Notes: generated by a model from the sequence alone, not told the origin. DNA of 64,000 nt from Euphorbia lathyris (GCF_963576675.1 NC_088917.1:31712501-31776500), one strand, 5' to 3'; shown: positions 11,288 to 22,637, numbered from the stretch's first letter. Numbers and translations are program-made.

Positions 11288-13526
11288 TGTTGGAGTTTAG
11301 TGTCCTAAAGACAATTGTTTTGGGATATTAATATTAATGAATAAATTGTTTATTTGATCATTTGTTTAATCAGATATACAGCATTAAAATGTAACTATAT
11401 ATAACGACAATAATCTTTCATAAAGAAAGTAACCCTAAGTTTATTTAAGTAGTTATAAAGTGTTCATACAAGCATGAAGTGAGACTGTACTTTATAATGG
11501 CCCAATAAACTTAAAGTAAACCCAAGTCAAGTAATATGTTATAAGGATTGGCATATTACTGTTGAGACTTGCATGTAACATTGTTTTCTGTCAAGACAGA
11601 AAGCTGAACTCACAAACTTTAGATATTCGAATATCTAGACAGTTACATGGATCCGGTGAAGGAGTTCATTAGGATTGGGACCCAACTTGAGATAACAGAA
11701 TGGATTGATTTATCTAATGTGTCATCTGTTCATCTCATTGGTGTTAGTAGGTATAACTAATCCTCAGACTCAAACATTCGTTAATTAGTAATTCTGGATT
11801 ATGGAGTCTGGTACTTTGATTCTGTGCGAGCACGATCCAATAGGTGAGAGCCTAGGGTGTGTGAGAGCAGGGTTGGGTATCACGCAAAGTGATTGCAGAA
11901 TGGTTAATGTCAGATTGAGCATTCGTCACTCCCGATAAGTGGGAGATATATCCAAATGGCCGCTTGTGGTGAATTGACTGAAATCCTTGCAGGGTGATAC
12001 AGTTAAGAGTAGAAATGAACATTTCACTTAACTTATCTTTTCAGAGTAAATTCAACTTGTACAAGTAAAACCGGACTCTTCGTTATATGTAACCTTGACA
12101 CATTCCATGGTTATAAGGAATTGACCGACAGGATATAGTTGATGAAGGATCGTATTATACTGTACCTAATACAGAAAGGTTAACGTCAGTTATCAACCTG
12201 ACTTCTTAATTGCTCTGGGGGAATATCATAGGTTCTGCTAGTAACAGCTCGCGACGGTATTCCGTTATATACATGTTGGAATTAATCGTGATGAATAATT
12301 TCAAAGGATATATACGGCTAGTGGCAATAAAGAACCTAATGGGTCGCATATGGGACTTGAAATCGGAGGACGAAAATGTAATTAGCAAAGACACACTATA
12401 TGGGCCAAAATTTATATATATATTAGGGGATAAATTAATTTGATTAATAATTATAATTTGATTATAATTATGGATTAAATTAAAAGATTATCTGATAATA
12501 TTAAATTAGAAGTTTTTATGTGATTGGAACTCTAATTAATTATCCCTAATATTAATTGATTATTAATTTGATTAATAATAATTATCTAAATATAATTAGT
12601 TATTGTTTAGATAATATTAAAGTGTTTATTTAATTATCTAATTAGGAATCGTATTTAGAATAAGATTCCAATTAATTAAATTCCTAACACAACTGGGATT
12701 AGGGTTTTGAGGAGTCTATAAATAGACCCCGTAACCCCAGATTTCGGCCAACCCTATTCAGGAGAGCAAGGAATCGTTCCGTCGTCGTCTCGGCTAATTA
12801 CTTTAATTTCTTACTCTCTCTTTGATCTCGTATCGATTTCTGTTAGAGTCAATCATTGCGATTGCTATTCGTTGAAGGTTGATTACTGATTATCTTTTGT
12901 TTTGTGTTGAATCAAATATTCGTGGTTCACGAGTTGATAATAATAAGTTGTGGGCACTTCGTTTGCAACGGTAGACAGTTCATCAGTAAAGGTATTACCT
13001 TCTATCCCTCTTTACATGAAATAACAATTAACAGATCTTGGAAAAGGAAAATAGATAAAATTTTATTATTCCGCTATGCCTAGGCTACTCCCTATAAATA
13101 TGAACAAACTTAATAGACTATTTTTGTAATTAAACTTACTTTTTTAGTCCAAAATAAAACCGTAAATCACGCTAAAAGATAGGGACAAAACGTCCCTATC
13201 ATCTATACACTTTATCTTTAGGATATTTATCAGAATATCATAGAGATAATATCAGCATTAACCATTCTGCAATCACTTTGCGTGATACCCAACCCTGCTC
13301 TCACACACCCTAGGCTCTCACCTATTGGATCGTGCTCGCACAGAATCAAAGTACCAGACTCCATAATCCAGAATTACTAATTAACGAATGTTTGAGTCTG
13401 AGGAGGTGTTACCTTCTATCCCTCTTTATATGAAATAACAATTAACAGATCTTGGAAAAGGGAAATAGATAAAATAGATAAAATTTTATTATTCCGCTAT
13501 GCGTAGGCTTGTCTATTTTACCTACA
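11288..13526 (+). repeat. copia-1 3' LTR, enlarged by a chimeric insert
   Basis: 11288-13085 matches the 5' LTR almost to its end. A foreign block at 13086-13407 follows. Then 13408-13526 repeats the last ~120 bp of the LTR and ends CCTACA directly at the target duplication. The final tail carries the AAAATAGATA duplication found in the 5' LTR, whereas the first tail lacks it. The LTR is therefore about 415 bp longer than its partner. Confidence 0.9.
13086..13407. other. Chimeric template-switch block inside the copia-1 3' LTR
   Basis: The block has two parts. 13088-13259 is a near-identical direct copy of 14193-14363 (MULE-1/copia-2 junction plus the first part of the copia-2 LTR). 13256-13404 is a reverse-complement copy of the copia-1 LTR at about 11757-11905. 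It shares the base that distinguishes the 3' LTR from the 5' LTR (TCTGTGCGAG against TCTATGCGAG). The junction between the parts shows a short overlap (CATT), and the exit into the LTR tail overlaps by about 3 bp (AGG). This looks like repair by serial template switching. Confidence 0.85.
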
Positions 13527-14189
13527 GATGTGTCATTAGATAGTGAGGCTGGAGGAGGTGTAGGTGATGAAGCAGTAGTGCATGGAGTAGACCCAGTTGA
13601 GGGTGTATCTGTGGCTGAAGGAGAAAGAGTTCATGAAGGAATTGTGAATGGAGAAGAAGAATTTCATAAATTAGGTGTGGATGGTGGAGAACCAGTTGTG
13701 GATGGAGAAGAAGTAGTTGGGGAAGTAGGTGGGGAAGATGTAGAGCTAGTTGGAGAAGTAGGTGGGGATGGTAAAGAAACAATTGATGAAGCAGTAGAAG
13801 CTAGAGAAGAAGTATTAGAGGAGGTTGGTGTTGATGGAGGATACATGTTTGAAGATGCAGTATGGTTGGATATAGGTATGGATTGGGATGCACTAGATGA
13901 AGTAGAAGTAGAAGTTGCAAGGCTGGAATTACAGGTGAAAACACACTATTTATTTTTATTTTTATTATTTTATTGAAAACACACTATTTTTGTAACTTTT
14001 TTTTTGGTAGGAAAGGAAAGAAAAAAAACAAACAAACAAAACAACTCAACCCGGGATCAGCCTAGGAAAACTGACCCCCACCACATCCTCCGAGATCAAA
14101 GAAGAAATGAAGCCCGGTGGAGAAGAAAAGGTAGAAAGACCCAACAAACCAGAGTGCCCTTCCATTGCAAGACGGTCCGCGACGCGGTT
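13527..14189 (+). pseudogene. MULE-1 transposase, continuation after copia-1
   Basis: This is the same acidic, Gly/Val-rich protein region as 3280-3711, resuming at the second copy of the GATGT target duplication. It repeats short units such as VDGGEPVVDGEE and VGEVGGD. A plausible intron follows (13935-14010, ACAG|GTGAAA to GGTAG|GAAAGG). It contains a direct repeat of GAAAACACACTATTT. After the intron comes a Lys/Glu-rich tail ending near 14190. No catalytic or zinc-finger part of a transposase is present, so the 3' half of the gene is missing. Confidence 0.6.
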
Positions 14190-14192
14190 CTG

Positions 14193-14299
14193 CTCCCTAT
14201 AAATATGAACAAACTTAATAGACTATTTTTGTAATTAAACTTACTTTTTTAGTCCAAAATAAAACCGTAAATCACGCTAAAAGATAGGGACAAAACGTC
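14193..14299. other. MULE-1/copia-2 junction segment with a 9-bp hairpin
   Basis: AT-rich sequence of unknown origin joins the MULE-1 tail to copia-2. It ends with GATAGGGAC-AAAAC-GTCCCTATC (14283-14305), a perfect 9-bp inverted repeat that reaches into the copia-2 LTR. A second copy of the whole segment lies at 13088-13195 inside the copia-1 3' LTR. No coding content is seen. Confidence 0.5.
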
Positions 14300-14602
14300 C
14301 CTATCATCTATACACTCTATCTTTAGGATATTTATCAGAATATCATAGAGATAATATCAGCATTTATCTTCAGGATAATTAACTTATATTAAATAGAGTT
14401 ATAGTTGTATTCCTAGTCTAAGTGATGTATTAGGATTATACTTATTGTTAGTAATGTATTAGGATTATACTTACTGTGGTATTTATACCTATGATTAATT
14501 GAAACCCTAATTAAGGGAATCACATTCACTCAACCTCTCTCTCTCTCTATCTCGCCGATCTCTCTCTCTCTCTCTATCCTAAACTATTCCGCAATATTAA
14601 CA
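14300..14602 (+). repeat. copia-2 5' LTR (left end altered)
   Basis: It aligns with 19625-19937 through the (CT)n tracts to the common end CAATATTAACA. It has fewer CT units than the 3' copy. The true left boundary is uncertain (somewhere in 14270-14300), because the expected LTR start is replaced by a GATAGGGAC hairpin. Confidence 0.85.
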
Positions 14603-16220
14603 TGGTATCACGAGCAAGTTTTGGTCCGGCAACATCGGGTTCCCTTCCCCAACAGCCGTCGATCAGTATGACTGTCAACTCCCAATCCGCAGCAGTAGCT
14701 GCTGCATCGCAATCAGACATGGCAGCATCTCTGTCCACCGTTCTGCCACCATCTGCCGCGGCGCCTTCACTGTTAGTTTCGACCATTCCGTCGCTCTTTA
14801 CGGCTGGTTCTGAATACACCGTAGCAACTGCATCTGCATCCTCGCTACAACCATCATCTGGATGGCGATTTGAGTCTCCATTCACCACGCCTGAACAATC
14901 AACAGTAACTTCAAGGTACTTATTTGATAATAAGGACTCTGGATCAATACCCCGAACCAGACAAATATAAACAGCTCTTCAACTGTTTCCACCACCAGGT
15001 AATAATTCTCAACCGATAATCAGACCTACCTTTGGTCCACCACCCTCATACCACAGCTCTCAGTTACCTTCCTCTCTCAATTCATATAATTCTGATTCTT
15101 TCATCTCGTATCCTAACCAAAATTGCAATCTCACCCTAATCATGAACAACCTTCCTCATCTCTACAGCCTGTTTATTCCAATTCCACAGCCAACTCGGTT
15201 AATGTAACTCGCCCTGCTCCTCCTCACACAGCTACTCATATTAAATTAACCCCTCATACCTACAAAGCCTGGAGGATGGCAATTGTGTCTACCCTAAAAT
15301 CTCACCATTATTTTGAGCATATCATTAGTAATAATCCACCACCTCCAAAGTTTTTATCTCGTAGTAGTTTTCTATCTGATCATGATAATATGCTACTTAA
15401 TCCTGCTTTTACTGCTTGGGATGATCTTAAAAACACTGTCATGTCCCTTCTGTTACATTCTCTGACTGAGGAAATTTATCCTTTAATCACCTGTTTTCAT
15501 TACTCTCATGATATTTGGGTAGCTTTAGAGCAAGCTTATGGGATTATTACTGATTCTAGGCAATTTCAATTGAGTCTAGAACTTCAAGAACTTAAACAGA
15601 ATGATATGTCTATAAGTGAATATATGCAGAAACTCAAAACCATTCTGGATGACCTTGCTGCTTCGGGAAGTCCATACCCTATGCATCTGCTACCTTCTCT
15701 ACTATATAAAAATGTTGGTGAAGCTTTTAAATCATCCATTCAAAATCTTATTACTCAAAGAGGCATGCATGTTAGTTTTTATGAATTGTTGAGTAATTTA
15801 AAGATGGTTGAAGGTCTGGTCCGAACAACTAAGAAATCTGAGTTTCTTCTACCCACCCTAAGTACCAATTCTCTTGAGGCACATGTGTCTACTATTCATT
15901 CTAATAGTGCTATCAAAAGAAATAAAAAACGGAGGGGTGGAAAATGCTTCAATTGTGGGGAACTTGATCACTGGGTAGATAAATTCAAACGCCCGAAGGG
16001 CTATGCGACACAGACAAGGAATGGACCACAATCATATGTGGTATGGAATGCTCCTTCAGATCCATTCAGTGGCCCTATTCAGCCGTGGTACCCAGACACG
16101 GGTGCCAGCAATCACATGACGGCTAACCCTAATCAGCTTCAGCGCCTGCTTGCCTACCCTGGATATCATACGGTTTGGCAATGGGTAAGGTTTGCAAATT
16201 TCTCACTTTCGGCAATCTAA
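14602..16220 (+). pseudogene. copia-2 gag and protease region (broken)
   Basis: A Ser/Ala/Pro-rich N-terminal frame opens at the LTR/primer-site boundary, stops at 14968-14970 and continues in frame to about 15120. A frameshift then leads into the main gag frame (15123-16220). That frame has a copia gag domain (KLTPHTYKAWRMAI to about LKMVEGLV), a zinc knuckle CFNCGELDHWVDKF whose last Cys is Phe, and the protease motif YPDTGASNHM. The frame is lost near 16190. Gag would form the particle and the protease would cleave the polyprotein. Both are non-functional here. Confidence 0.85.
14603..14615 (+). other. copia-2 primer binding site
   Basis: TGGTATCACGAGC abuts the 5' LTR. It resembles the initiator tRNA-Met site with one inserted base. 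The ATG formed at 14602-14604 overlaps it, and an open frame starts there. Confidence 0.8.
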
Positions 16221-17988
16221 AATCAATAATCTCCATATTACTGATGCTTTACTTGTACCTAAACTCACTAAATCACTTTTATCTGTTCAAAAATTCTCCC
16301 GTGATAATTCTTGTTTCTTTGAATTTTGGCCTAACCATTTTCTTGTGAAGGATCAAGCAATTGGGGAAATCCTGTTACGAGGTCCGAGTAAGAATGGGCT
16401 CTATGTGCTTCCACCCAACTTAAAAGAGGCACTAGTTGGAGAAAAAGTGTCTTTTGAACGGTGGCATGCACGCTTTGGACACTGTCAGAATCAAACGGTT
16501 AGCAAAATTTTGAAGGATAATCATCTATCTTCCTCAGCACCAGTCAGTAGTTGTCGTTTTTGTCCTCTAGGAAAATTAGCCAAATCTTCTTTACCTTCTG
16601 TTATTCGTTCTAGTACTTTTATGTTTGAAAGTTTGCACCTTGGTGTTTGGGGCCCTGCTCCTGTTTTATCATTTAATGGACATCGCTACTTTTTTTTATT
16701 ATTGTTGATGAATTTACTCGCTTTGGTTGGTTGTTCTGTTTAAAAAATAAAAGTGAGGTTGCTCCCACTTTTTATAATTTTATAGCAATGATAAAAAAAT
16801 CAATACAATGCACATGTTACAAATTTCTACTCCGATTTAGGGGGTGAATTTCAAAAACTCCAACCCTTTCTACAATCTCATGGAATTTTACACAAAATTG
16901 CGTGTCCACATACTCATGCTCAAAATGATATAGCTGAAAGAAAGATTCGGCATGTAGTTGATACATGTCTGACCCTGTTAGCCAATGCCTCATTACCTCT
17001 CAAATTTTGGAATTATGCAATGATCCATAGCATGCGTTTAATCAAATATCTCCCTACCAAAACTTTAAACAATAAATCTCCCTTTCGTGTATTTCACAAA
17101 AGAAATCCGGTTTATTCATCATTATGTATTTTTGGTAGTGGCATTTTTCCTTTGCTTCGTCCATATAACAAACACAAGTTTGATTTTCGCTCTAAACTAT
17201 GCATTTATTTGGTTCCGTCTCCTAATCATTTCGGAGAGTTGTGTCTGGATTTTTCAACTGGACGTATCTACATCTGTCGGTTCGTGCGTTATCATGAAGA
17301 TATTTTTCCAGCTCTACAAGCTGCGCCATCGTCGATCTCCACTAGTGTCGGGTGGGAAGCACCACGTCATGAACCTCTATCAATTCTCGGACCTTATCCA
17401 GGTAACTCTACGATCTTTGCTAATCAAACTCCTATTTTTCCTTCATCTGCTTCTTCTCTTTCTTCCGGAACGCCGGCTTCTTCGGCTCTGCCTACCTCAT
17501 TACCGATAATAGAGCATCTACTGTGTGCGTCTATCCCTGCACCTGCAACGACTAATGTTGCGCCTCCCGTGCTGTCTGATACCCCTGTCACTGTGATCAA
17601 CAATGGCAGCGAAGACATCCTCGAGGATGTCACGACCTCTGATTCCCTGAATCCTCAGCAAGCAACGACATCGCCTGCGCCATCTTCAAAGGAATGTGCG
17701 CTGCTGCCGTCCCCTGTGTCGTTCGTCATACCTGCTGCTCCTGCAAACTGGTCACCGCAAGCAACACGATCGGTAGTAGCAAATCCCTCATTGTCTTACG
17801 ATCTGTCGACAGTAGCTTCGGTGCCTGCTTTGCCGCATTACGACATTTGCACAAATTCTCGAGTCCGTGCATCAGCTGTAGCTCCTGCGCATACCATTCC
17901 GACAGCGCAACCATGTGACAGTGCCTCATCCCAATCGGTTTTCCGATTTAGCACGGAAGCACCACGAATTCGTGCTCCTCCACCATGA
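16192..17988 (+). pseudogene. copia-2 integrase region (broken)
   Basis: 16192-16743 encodes the end of the protease and the GAG-pre-integrase domain (FERWHARFGH, CRFCPLGK) and enters the integrase core (HLGVWGPAP). Frameshifts and stops fill 16740-17020. Fragments of the core around a TDLGGEF-like and an AERKIRH-like segment can be read across frames. 17020-17988 contains the integrase end (PFRVFHKRNPVYSSL...FGSG) and a long Ser/Pro/Ala-rich linker leading toward reverse transcriptase. None of this could yield an active integrase. Confidence 0.8.
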
Positions 17989-18000
17989 CGCAAATATGTC

Positions 18001-19614
18001 ATGACGCTACATCATTCCACTATGCACTCTCGAGGCAAATTTGAGGCTTTATATGCGGAGCATCCTGGTGGAACTATTGATCCAACATGCTCCAGCAAAG
18101 CACAAAAATTAAGCGAATGGCGAACAGCGATGTCTAATGAAATTCAGGCGTTACTCACCAACGGAACATGGATGTTAGTCCCACGACCGATTGGACGACA
18201 TATCATCACATCACGGTGGCTCTTCCGCACCAAAAAGAAAACAGATGGGTCGATTGATCGCTACAAAGCACGTCTTGTGGCACGAGGTTTCACACAAAAG
18301 TCTGGGATTGACTATAAGGAGACGTTTAGTCCAGTAGTCAAAGCTACTACTATTCGTACTATTTTTGCACTCGTTGCGGTGCATGGATGGTTTGTGAATC
18401 AGCTCGATGTTTCCAATGCTTTTCTTCATGGAAATTTATCTGAAACCATCTATATGGAACAACCTCAAGGGTTTCGGGACCCTGATAAACCTGATCATGT
18501 TTGTCTTCTTCGCAAGAGCTTATACGGGTTGAAACAAGCACCACGGAATGGTTCACTAGATTGAGGACGTTTCTTATCTCTCTTGGTTTCCAGATGTCTC
18601 TTGCTGATAATTCTCTCTTTGTGCACAACAAAGGCTCCCATCACACGTGCATCTTATATTATGTGGATGATATTCTTATCACTGGAAATGTACCTGATCA
18701 TATTGTTCACATCATTGCGTCTATTGAAAAGGAATTCCCTATTCGCAACTTGGGCAAAGCCGAATATTTTTTAGGAATTGAAATTCAATATTCCGGAAAT
18801 GGCATCCATTTGTGTCAAGCCAAATATGCAGTGGACATCCTTGAAAGGGTCAAGATGATCGATTCAAAGCCAATTACAACACCAATGGCCACCACACCGT
18901 CTCTGTCAAAGAACCTCGGCACCAGTCTTCCTTCGGGTGATGAATACAGAAGTATTGTTGGTGCACTTCAGTATCTTCTTTTGACACGGCCTGACATTGC
19001 GTTTGTGGTAAACAAATTGTGTCAGTTTCTTCACTGTCCAACGGATGAGCATTGGAAAAGTGTTAAACGGGTTTTACGATACCTACAAAGCACCCTGGCA
19101 TTTGGCATTACCATGTCCACTAAACCGGTTGATATACTCTGACAGTGACTGGGGTGGGTGCCCTGATGATAGAAGGTCCACAGGTGCATTCTGTGTTTAT
19201 CTTGGAAAGAGCATCATCTCGTAGCAAACTCGCAAGCAACCAACGATTGCTCGCTCCTCCACTGAAAGTGAATATAAAGCCGTTGCGAATGCCACGGCCG
19301 AACTCCTTTGGATTCGCTCGCTTATGTCAGACTTGGGCTTCCCGATTCCCAAACCGTTGCAACTATGGTGTGACAATATCGGTGCAATATATCTCACTTC
19401 TAACCCAGTGTTTCATGCACGTACGAAACACATTGAGCTTGACTATTATTTTGTACGCGAACAGGTCACCAATGGTTTTCTCAGTGTTCGCTTCATTCCC
19501 ACTGATGATCAGGTTGCTGATATACTCACCAAGCCGTTACCTAGCTCTCACTTCATTATGCTTCATTCATGTTTATTGGTTCAAGATAGGCATCGGCTTG
19601 CGGGGGGGTGTTAG
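18001..19614 (+). pseudogene. copia-2 reverse transcriptase and RNase H (broken)
   Basis: 18001-18564 encodes the fingers and palm of a copia reverse transcriptase (WLFRTKKKTDGSIDRYKARL, QLDVSNAFLHGN, SLYGLKQAPR). A frameshift at about 18545 moves to the frame 18501-19142. That frame carries an intact YVDDILITG, unlike the altered motif of copia-1. Another shift near 19142 precedes RNase H ([28 protein letters not shown], then ADILTKPLP at 19510-19540). The order and spacing are those of a normal element with at least three frame breaks. Confidence 0.9.
19598..19608 (+). other. copia-2 polypurine tract
   Basis: A G run (CGGGGGGG) lies directly before the 3' LTR start TGTTAGAG and overlaps the stop region of the RNase H frame. 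Confidence 0.7.
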
Positions 19615-19937
19615 AGATAATATTCCTATTATCTATACACTCTATCTCTAGGATATTTATCAGAATATCATAGAGATAATATCAGCATTTATCTTCAGGA
19701 TAATTAACTTATATTAAATAGAGTTATAGTTGTATTCCTAGTCCAAGTGATGTATTAGGATTATACTTATTGTTAGTTATGTATTAGGATTATACTTACT
19801 GTGGTATTTATACATGTGATTAATTGAAACCCTAATTAAGGGAATTACATTCACTCAACCTCTCTCTCTCTCTCTCTATATATCTCGCCGATCTCTCTCT
19901 CTCTCTCTCTATCCTAAACTATTCCGCAATATTAACA
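19609..19937 (+). repeat. copia-2 3' LTR
   Basis: A 329-bp LTR from TGTTAGAGATAATATT to CAATATTAACA. It has long CT tracts (19860-19912) that are longer than in the 5' copy. It contains the paired GTATTAGGATTATACTTA repeats also seen at 14448-14475. Confidence 0.9.
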
Positions 19938-21338
19938 ATCAAAACTGGAGAATTGAATTGAAACTTGATCAAATTGGTGAAGAGAGTTACAATGTTCTTG
20001 AAGAGAAGAAGATAGAGAGAATATGAAATTGTATTAACAGCCATAACCTTCTCTCTCTCTCTCTCTCTCTCCTCAATTAGCCATTACACTGATGACGTGT
20101 TTGACTTCATATGTGGGGTCAAAATACTTATGTTAATTTTTTCATGAAGAGTCTTCCATTTGACATGGAAGTTCAGGACCCTTTTATAAGACCTCATTGA
20201 TGAGGGATCAATTACGGTGGTTGTATTGTATTAGTTTTATTTTTGCTTTATTCACTTTCTTATGCATAACTTAACAATTCATGTCTCGCGTGGAAGTCCT
20301 ATAATTACCTTCAATTCCATATATTCAAGAGATCAATTACAATTTTATTATCACAAGACCCATTCAAATAGTGTATTGTCATTACTCGGAAGTTCCAAAT
20401 AAATTACTTTCCCATAGCATAGTATAAAATCTCATATACTATGGTAGGTTCTTAGTTGTTCACGATTATGCAAACATAAACAAGGTGAGTAAGCTATTCC
20501 AAACTTGAAAGAAACAAAGTTCCTACATTATTATTAGGCATTAGTATTACAACATGAGAGCAACAAGTACTACCTATTAATTGTATATATATCTACTACG
20601 TCTGAAACAAAAGGAAAAAAAAGTAGGTTATGTTCGAAAATGAGTAGCTAATTATTGGATTCATTCAAAACCCAATTTATGAAAATATACACTAGTAACA
20701 TGGGAAACGTACACTCACACTCACACTCACTCTATATATTCCCTTGATTAGTACAGGAACAATTGAGTACACATTCATGTAATGAAACCCTAAAGACCAA
20801 GCAAGAGGCGAGATTCACGGATGTAAGAATAACCCTAAGCTACATTGTCCCCTTTATGTTATAAGTAAACAGTAAATATGATTGTTTTTGTCTCCTCTTA
20901 TTAAATTAAAAGTCGGCCCATCCCCTTTTTAATTTTAATTATTTTCCTTCATTGTAAATTTATATTTGCTTTTCGGCTCAGTTATTTGCATTATTAGGTT
21001 TCACGTGGGGGTTTATTATTGCTTTTGCAAATAAAATTCTTCAATTATTATTGCTCTATATGCATGCCTTGCCTTGACTTGCACCCAACATCATTAATTA
21101 ACTAAAACCATGCTTAACAAAGATACTTTACATTTAATTACGATATTTGCTTATATGATCGATGCACTGTATGCGTAATTATAATTAAAATATCTCTCTA
21201 AATATGAGATCCTAGAAGATGCCTCAATTGTGCTTATTAGATTGTGTTTCCTAAAATCCATTATTATACTAATGGGTTGATCCCAGTAGTAAAAAATAAA
21301 TATGTTAATGTGTTTATCTAAGTAGTAAAAGATAAATA
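19938..21338. other. AT-rich intergenic DNA
   Basis: No gene is recognised. It contains a CT microsatellite (about 20050-20073) and a short (CACTCA) tract near 20712. The G-less stretch immediately after the copia-2 LTR could belong to another old element, but no ends are visible. Confidence 0.4.
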
Positions 21339-21346
21339 TATGTGCT

Positions 21347-22009
21347 CATTGGCGGATCTAGCCTAAGGCTTGGGGAGTTCCGTCCTCCGGATTCACCCTT
21401 GAATAATATTAGCTTGGTATTTGATAGTCTCCTAATTTTTATTTATGTTGATGTTTTTGTACTAGAATTTCAATATTTCAAGATGGTTGAGTTGGTTATG
21501 AGACAAGTTTTATTATAAGAGGTCTTGCGTTTGAATCTTTAAACTTTATTTTTTTAAGCTTTTATTTATTTATTTGATTTTTTTTTCTAAATAACATTAT
21601 TGTTTTTATTAATCATTTTCTATATCTTTTTAATTCTTGTACTATTTTTTCCTTTTGAAACTAAAATATACTTAATTTTTAAATTAAAACTTCATGAAAA
21701 ATATAAGAAATTTTTAATTAAATTTTTTTAATTAAAAATAAGAAGATAAAAGTTGTATAATTTTAAGAGATTAGTGTTGGATTTATAAAATATTAAATAT
21801 ATCTACTTTTTTTAGGCCAATCACTTTAAATTTTTTATTATTCAACACACCAACGAAAATTTAGGGTGTTGAGGCTAAAAAAAAAAAAAATTGTTCAGCC
21901 CTAACAGGTTGGAGTTTAGAAATTTCCTCCATCTCCATAAATCTAACTCCGGCACCAGCCGGAAGGCTAAAATTAGTCCCCCATATATAAAATCTTAAAT
22001 CCGCCACTG
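21347..22009. mobile_element. hAT-type non-autonomous element with SINE-like internal boxes
   Basis: Ends are CATTGGCGGAT at the left and ATCCGCCACTG at the right, an inverted pair of the CAGTGGCGGA type common to hAT elements. Flanking 8-bp sequences TATGTGCT (21339) and TCTATGCT (22010) match at six of eight positions, so they are an aged target duplication. No transposase frame is present. Inside, TGGTTGAGTTGG (21484) and GTTTGAATC (about 21530) are spaced like a Pol III A box and B box. Confidence 0.7.
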
Positions 22010-22017
22010 TCTATGCT

Positions 22018-22629
22018 TATTACTAGAATCGGATTCCTATTTAATAAAAAAATTAACTTATTTCAATAATCAATCTATAAGTTCCACTGTGAACTGATCT
22101 AATTGAATTTTTTTTTTTTTTTTTTTGTAAGGATCTAATTGAAATCTATAATTTATACAAGATTTGTTTATGAACTTTTTCTTTCTTTCTCCTTTTGTGG
22201 AAATTTTGTTTTATTAATGTCTTTCTTTGAAACGAAAAAGAATAAGAATAATAAAGGGGATAATTAATAATTTAAATGAGGAGTTCCATAAAAAAAAAAT
22301 TAATAATTTAAATGAGGATGGTGAAGGGGACCACCTAGCTAGCTGTAGCAGTAATATATATCCACAAAGACTAATACGGCTTAGGGTTCGAGTTATATGC
22401 CATTATTATTTATTATCTTCTTCTAAAAAAAAAAAAAAAAATTATACATCGATCAATAAGTTGGAAGTGAAAAAAAAAAAAAAAAATTCTTTGTAACTTT
22501 CATTCCTTGTAAGTAAATGAAAATAGGATTTTTATTTGTAAAAAAAATGCGATTCACACTATTTATAAAAAATGAGAATATGATTAATAGTGTTAGGTTT
22601 TAATTACATGACATGTTAATTTTGATGGT
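22018..22629. other. AT-rich intergenic DNA
   Basis: Poly-A and poly-T runs (22100-22130, 22424-22440, 22470-22486). No gene is recognised. Confidence 0.4.
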
Positions 22630-22637
22630 GTATTGAG

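Larger units (their letters stand above)
3712..13526 (+). mobile_element. Ty1/copia LTR retrotransposon (copia-1)
   Basis: A nearly complete copia element lies between two copies of the 5-bp target duplication GATGT (3707-3711 and 13527-13531). It has a 5' LTR, a primer site resembling an initiator tRNA-Met site, a 1.8-kb leader, one long gag-pol frame in copia order (gag, protease, integrase, reverse transcriptase, RNase H), a polypurine tract and a 3' LTR. It is inactive. The polyprotein has two stops, the reverse transcriptase motif is altered and the 3' LTR is rearranged. By eye the LTRs differ at roughly 2% of positions. Confidence 0.95.
2231..14192 (+). mobile_element. Mutator-like element (MULE-1), right end missing, split by copia-1
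   Basis: The left end at about 2231 starts GGTAAATTCC and is followed by an AT-rich, poly-A-interrupted stretch with GGTTT runs, typical of plant MULE terminal inverted repeats. A TATA box, a short first exon, an intron and a coding frame with a plant MULE N-terminal domain follow. The frame resumes at 13527 beyond the copia-1 insertion. I cannot find a right terminal inverted repeat. The sequence runs into the start of copia-2 near 14193-14300, so the right end was probably lost. Boundaries are approximate. Confidence 0.6.
14300..19937 (+). mobile_element. Ty1/copia LTR retrotransposon (copia-2), decayed
   Basis: Short LTRs (about 0.3 kb), a tRNA-Met-like primer site and gag-pol remnants in copia order. 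Many frameshifts and stops separate the domains. The first ~16 bp of the LTR expected from the 3' copy (TGTTAGAGATAATATT) are absent or altered at the 5' end. No target duplication is found, so the left end is probably rearranged. The short LTR and the CGGGGGGG polypurine tract suggest a Retrofit/Ale-like lineage, which is only a guess. Confidence 0.88.

Noticed and set aside
12206..12394. 62-codon minus-strand frame, also found at 4630-4818
   Set aside because: It is conserved only because both sites are copies of the same LTR. There is no coding signature.
13522..13846. Leu/His/Pro and Ser/Thr/Pro-rich minus-strand frames
   Set aside because: They are shadows of the Gly/Val/Asp/Glu-rich plus-strand MULE frame.
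21484..21540. A tRNA gene
   Set aside because: Only A/B-box-like words are present. No cloverleaf with acceptor and anticodon stems can be formed by eye.
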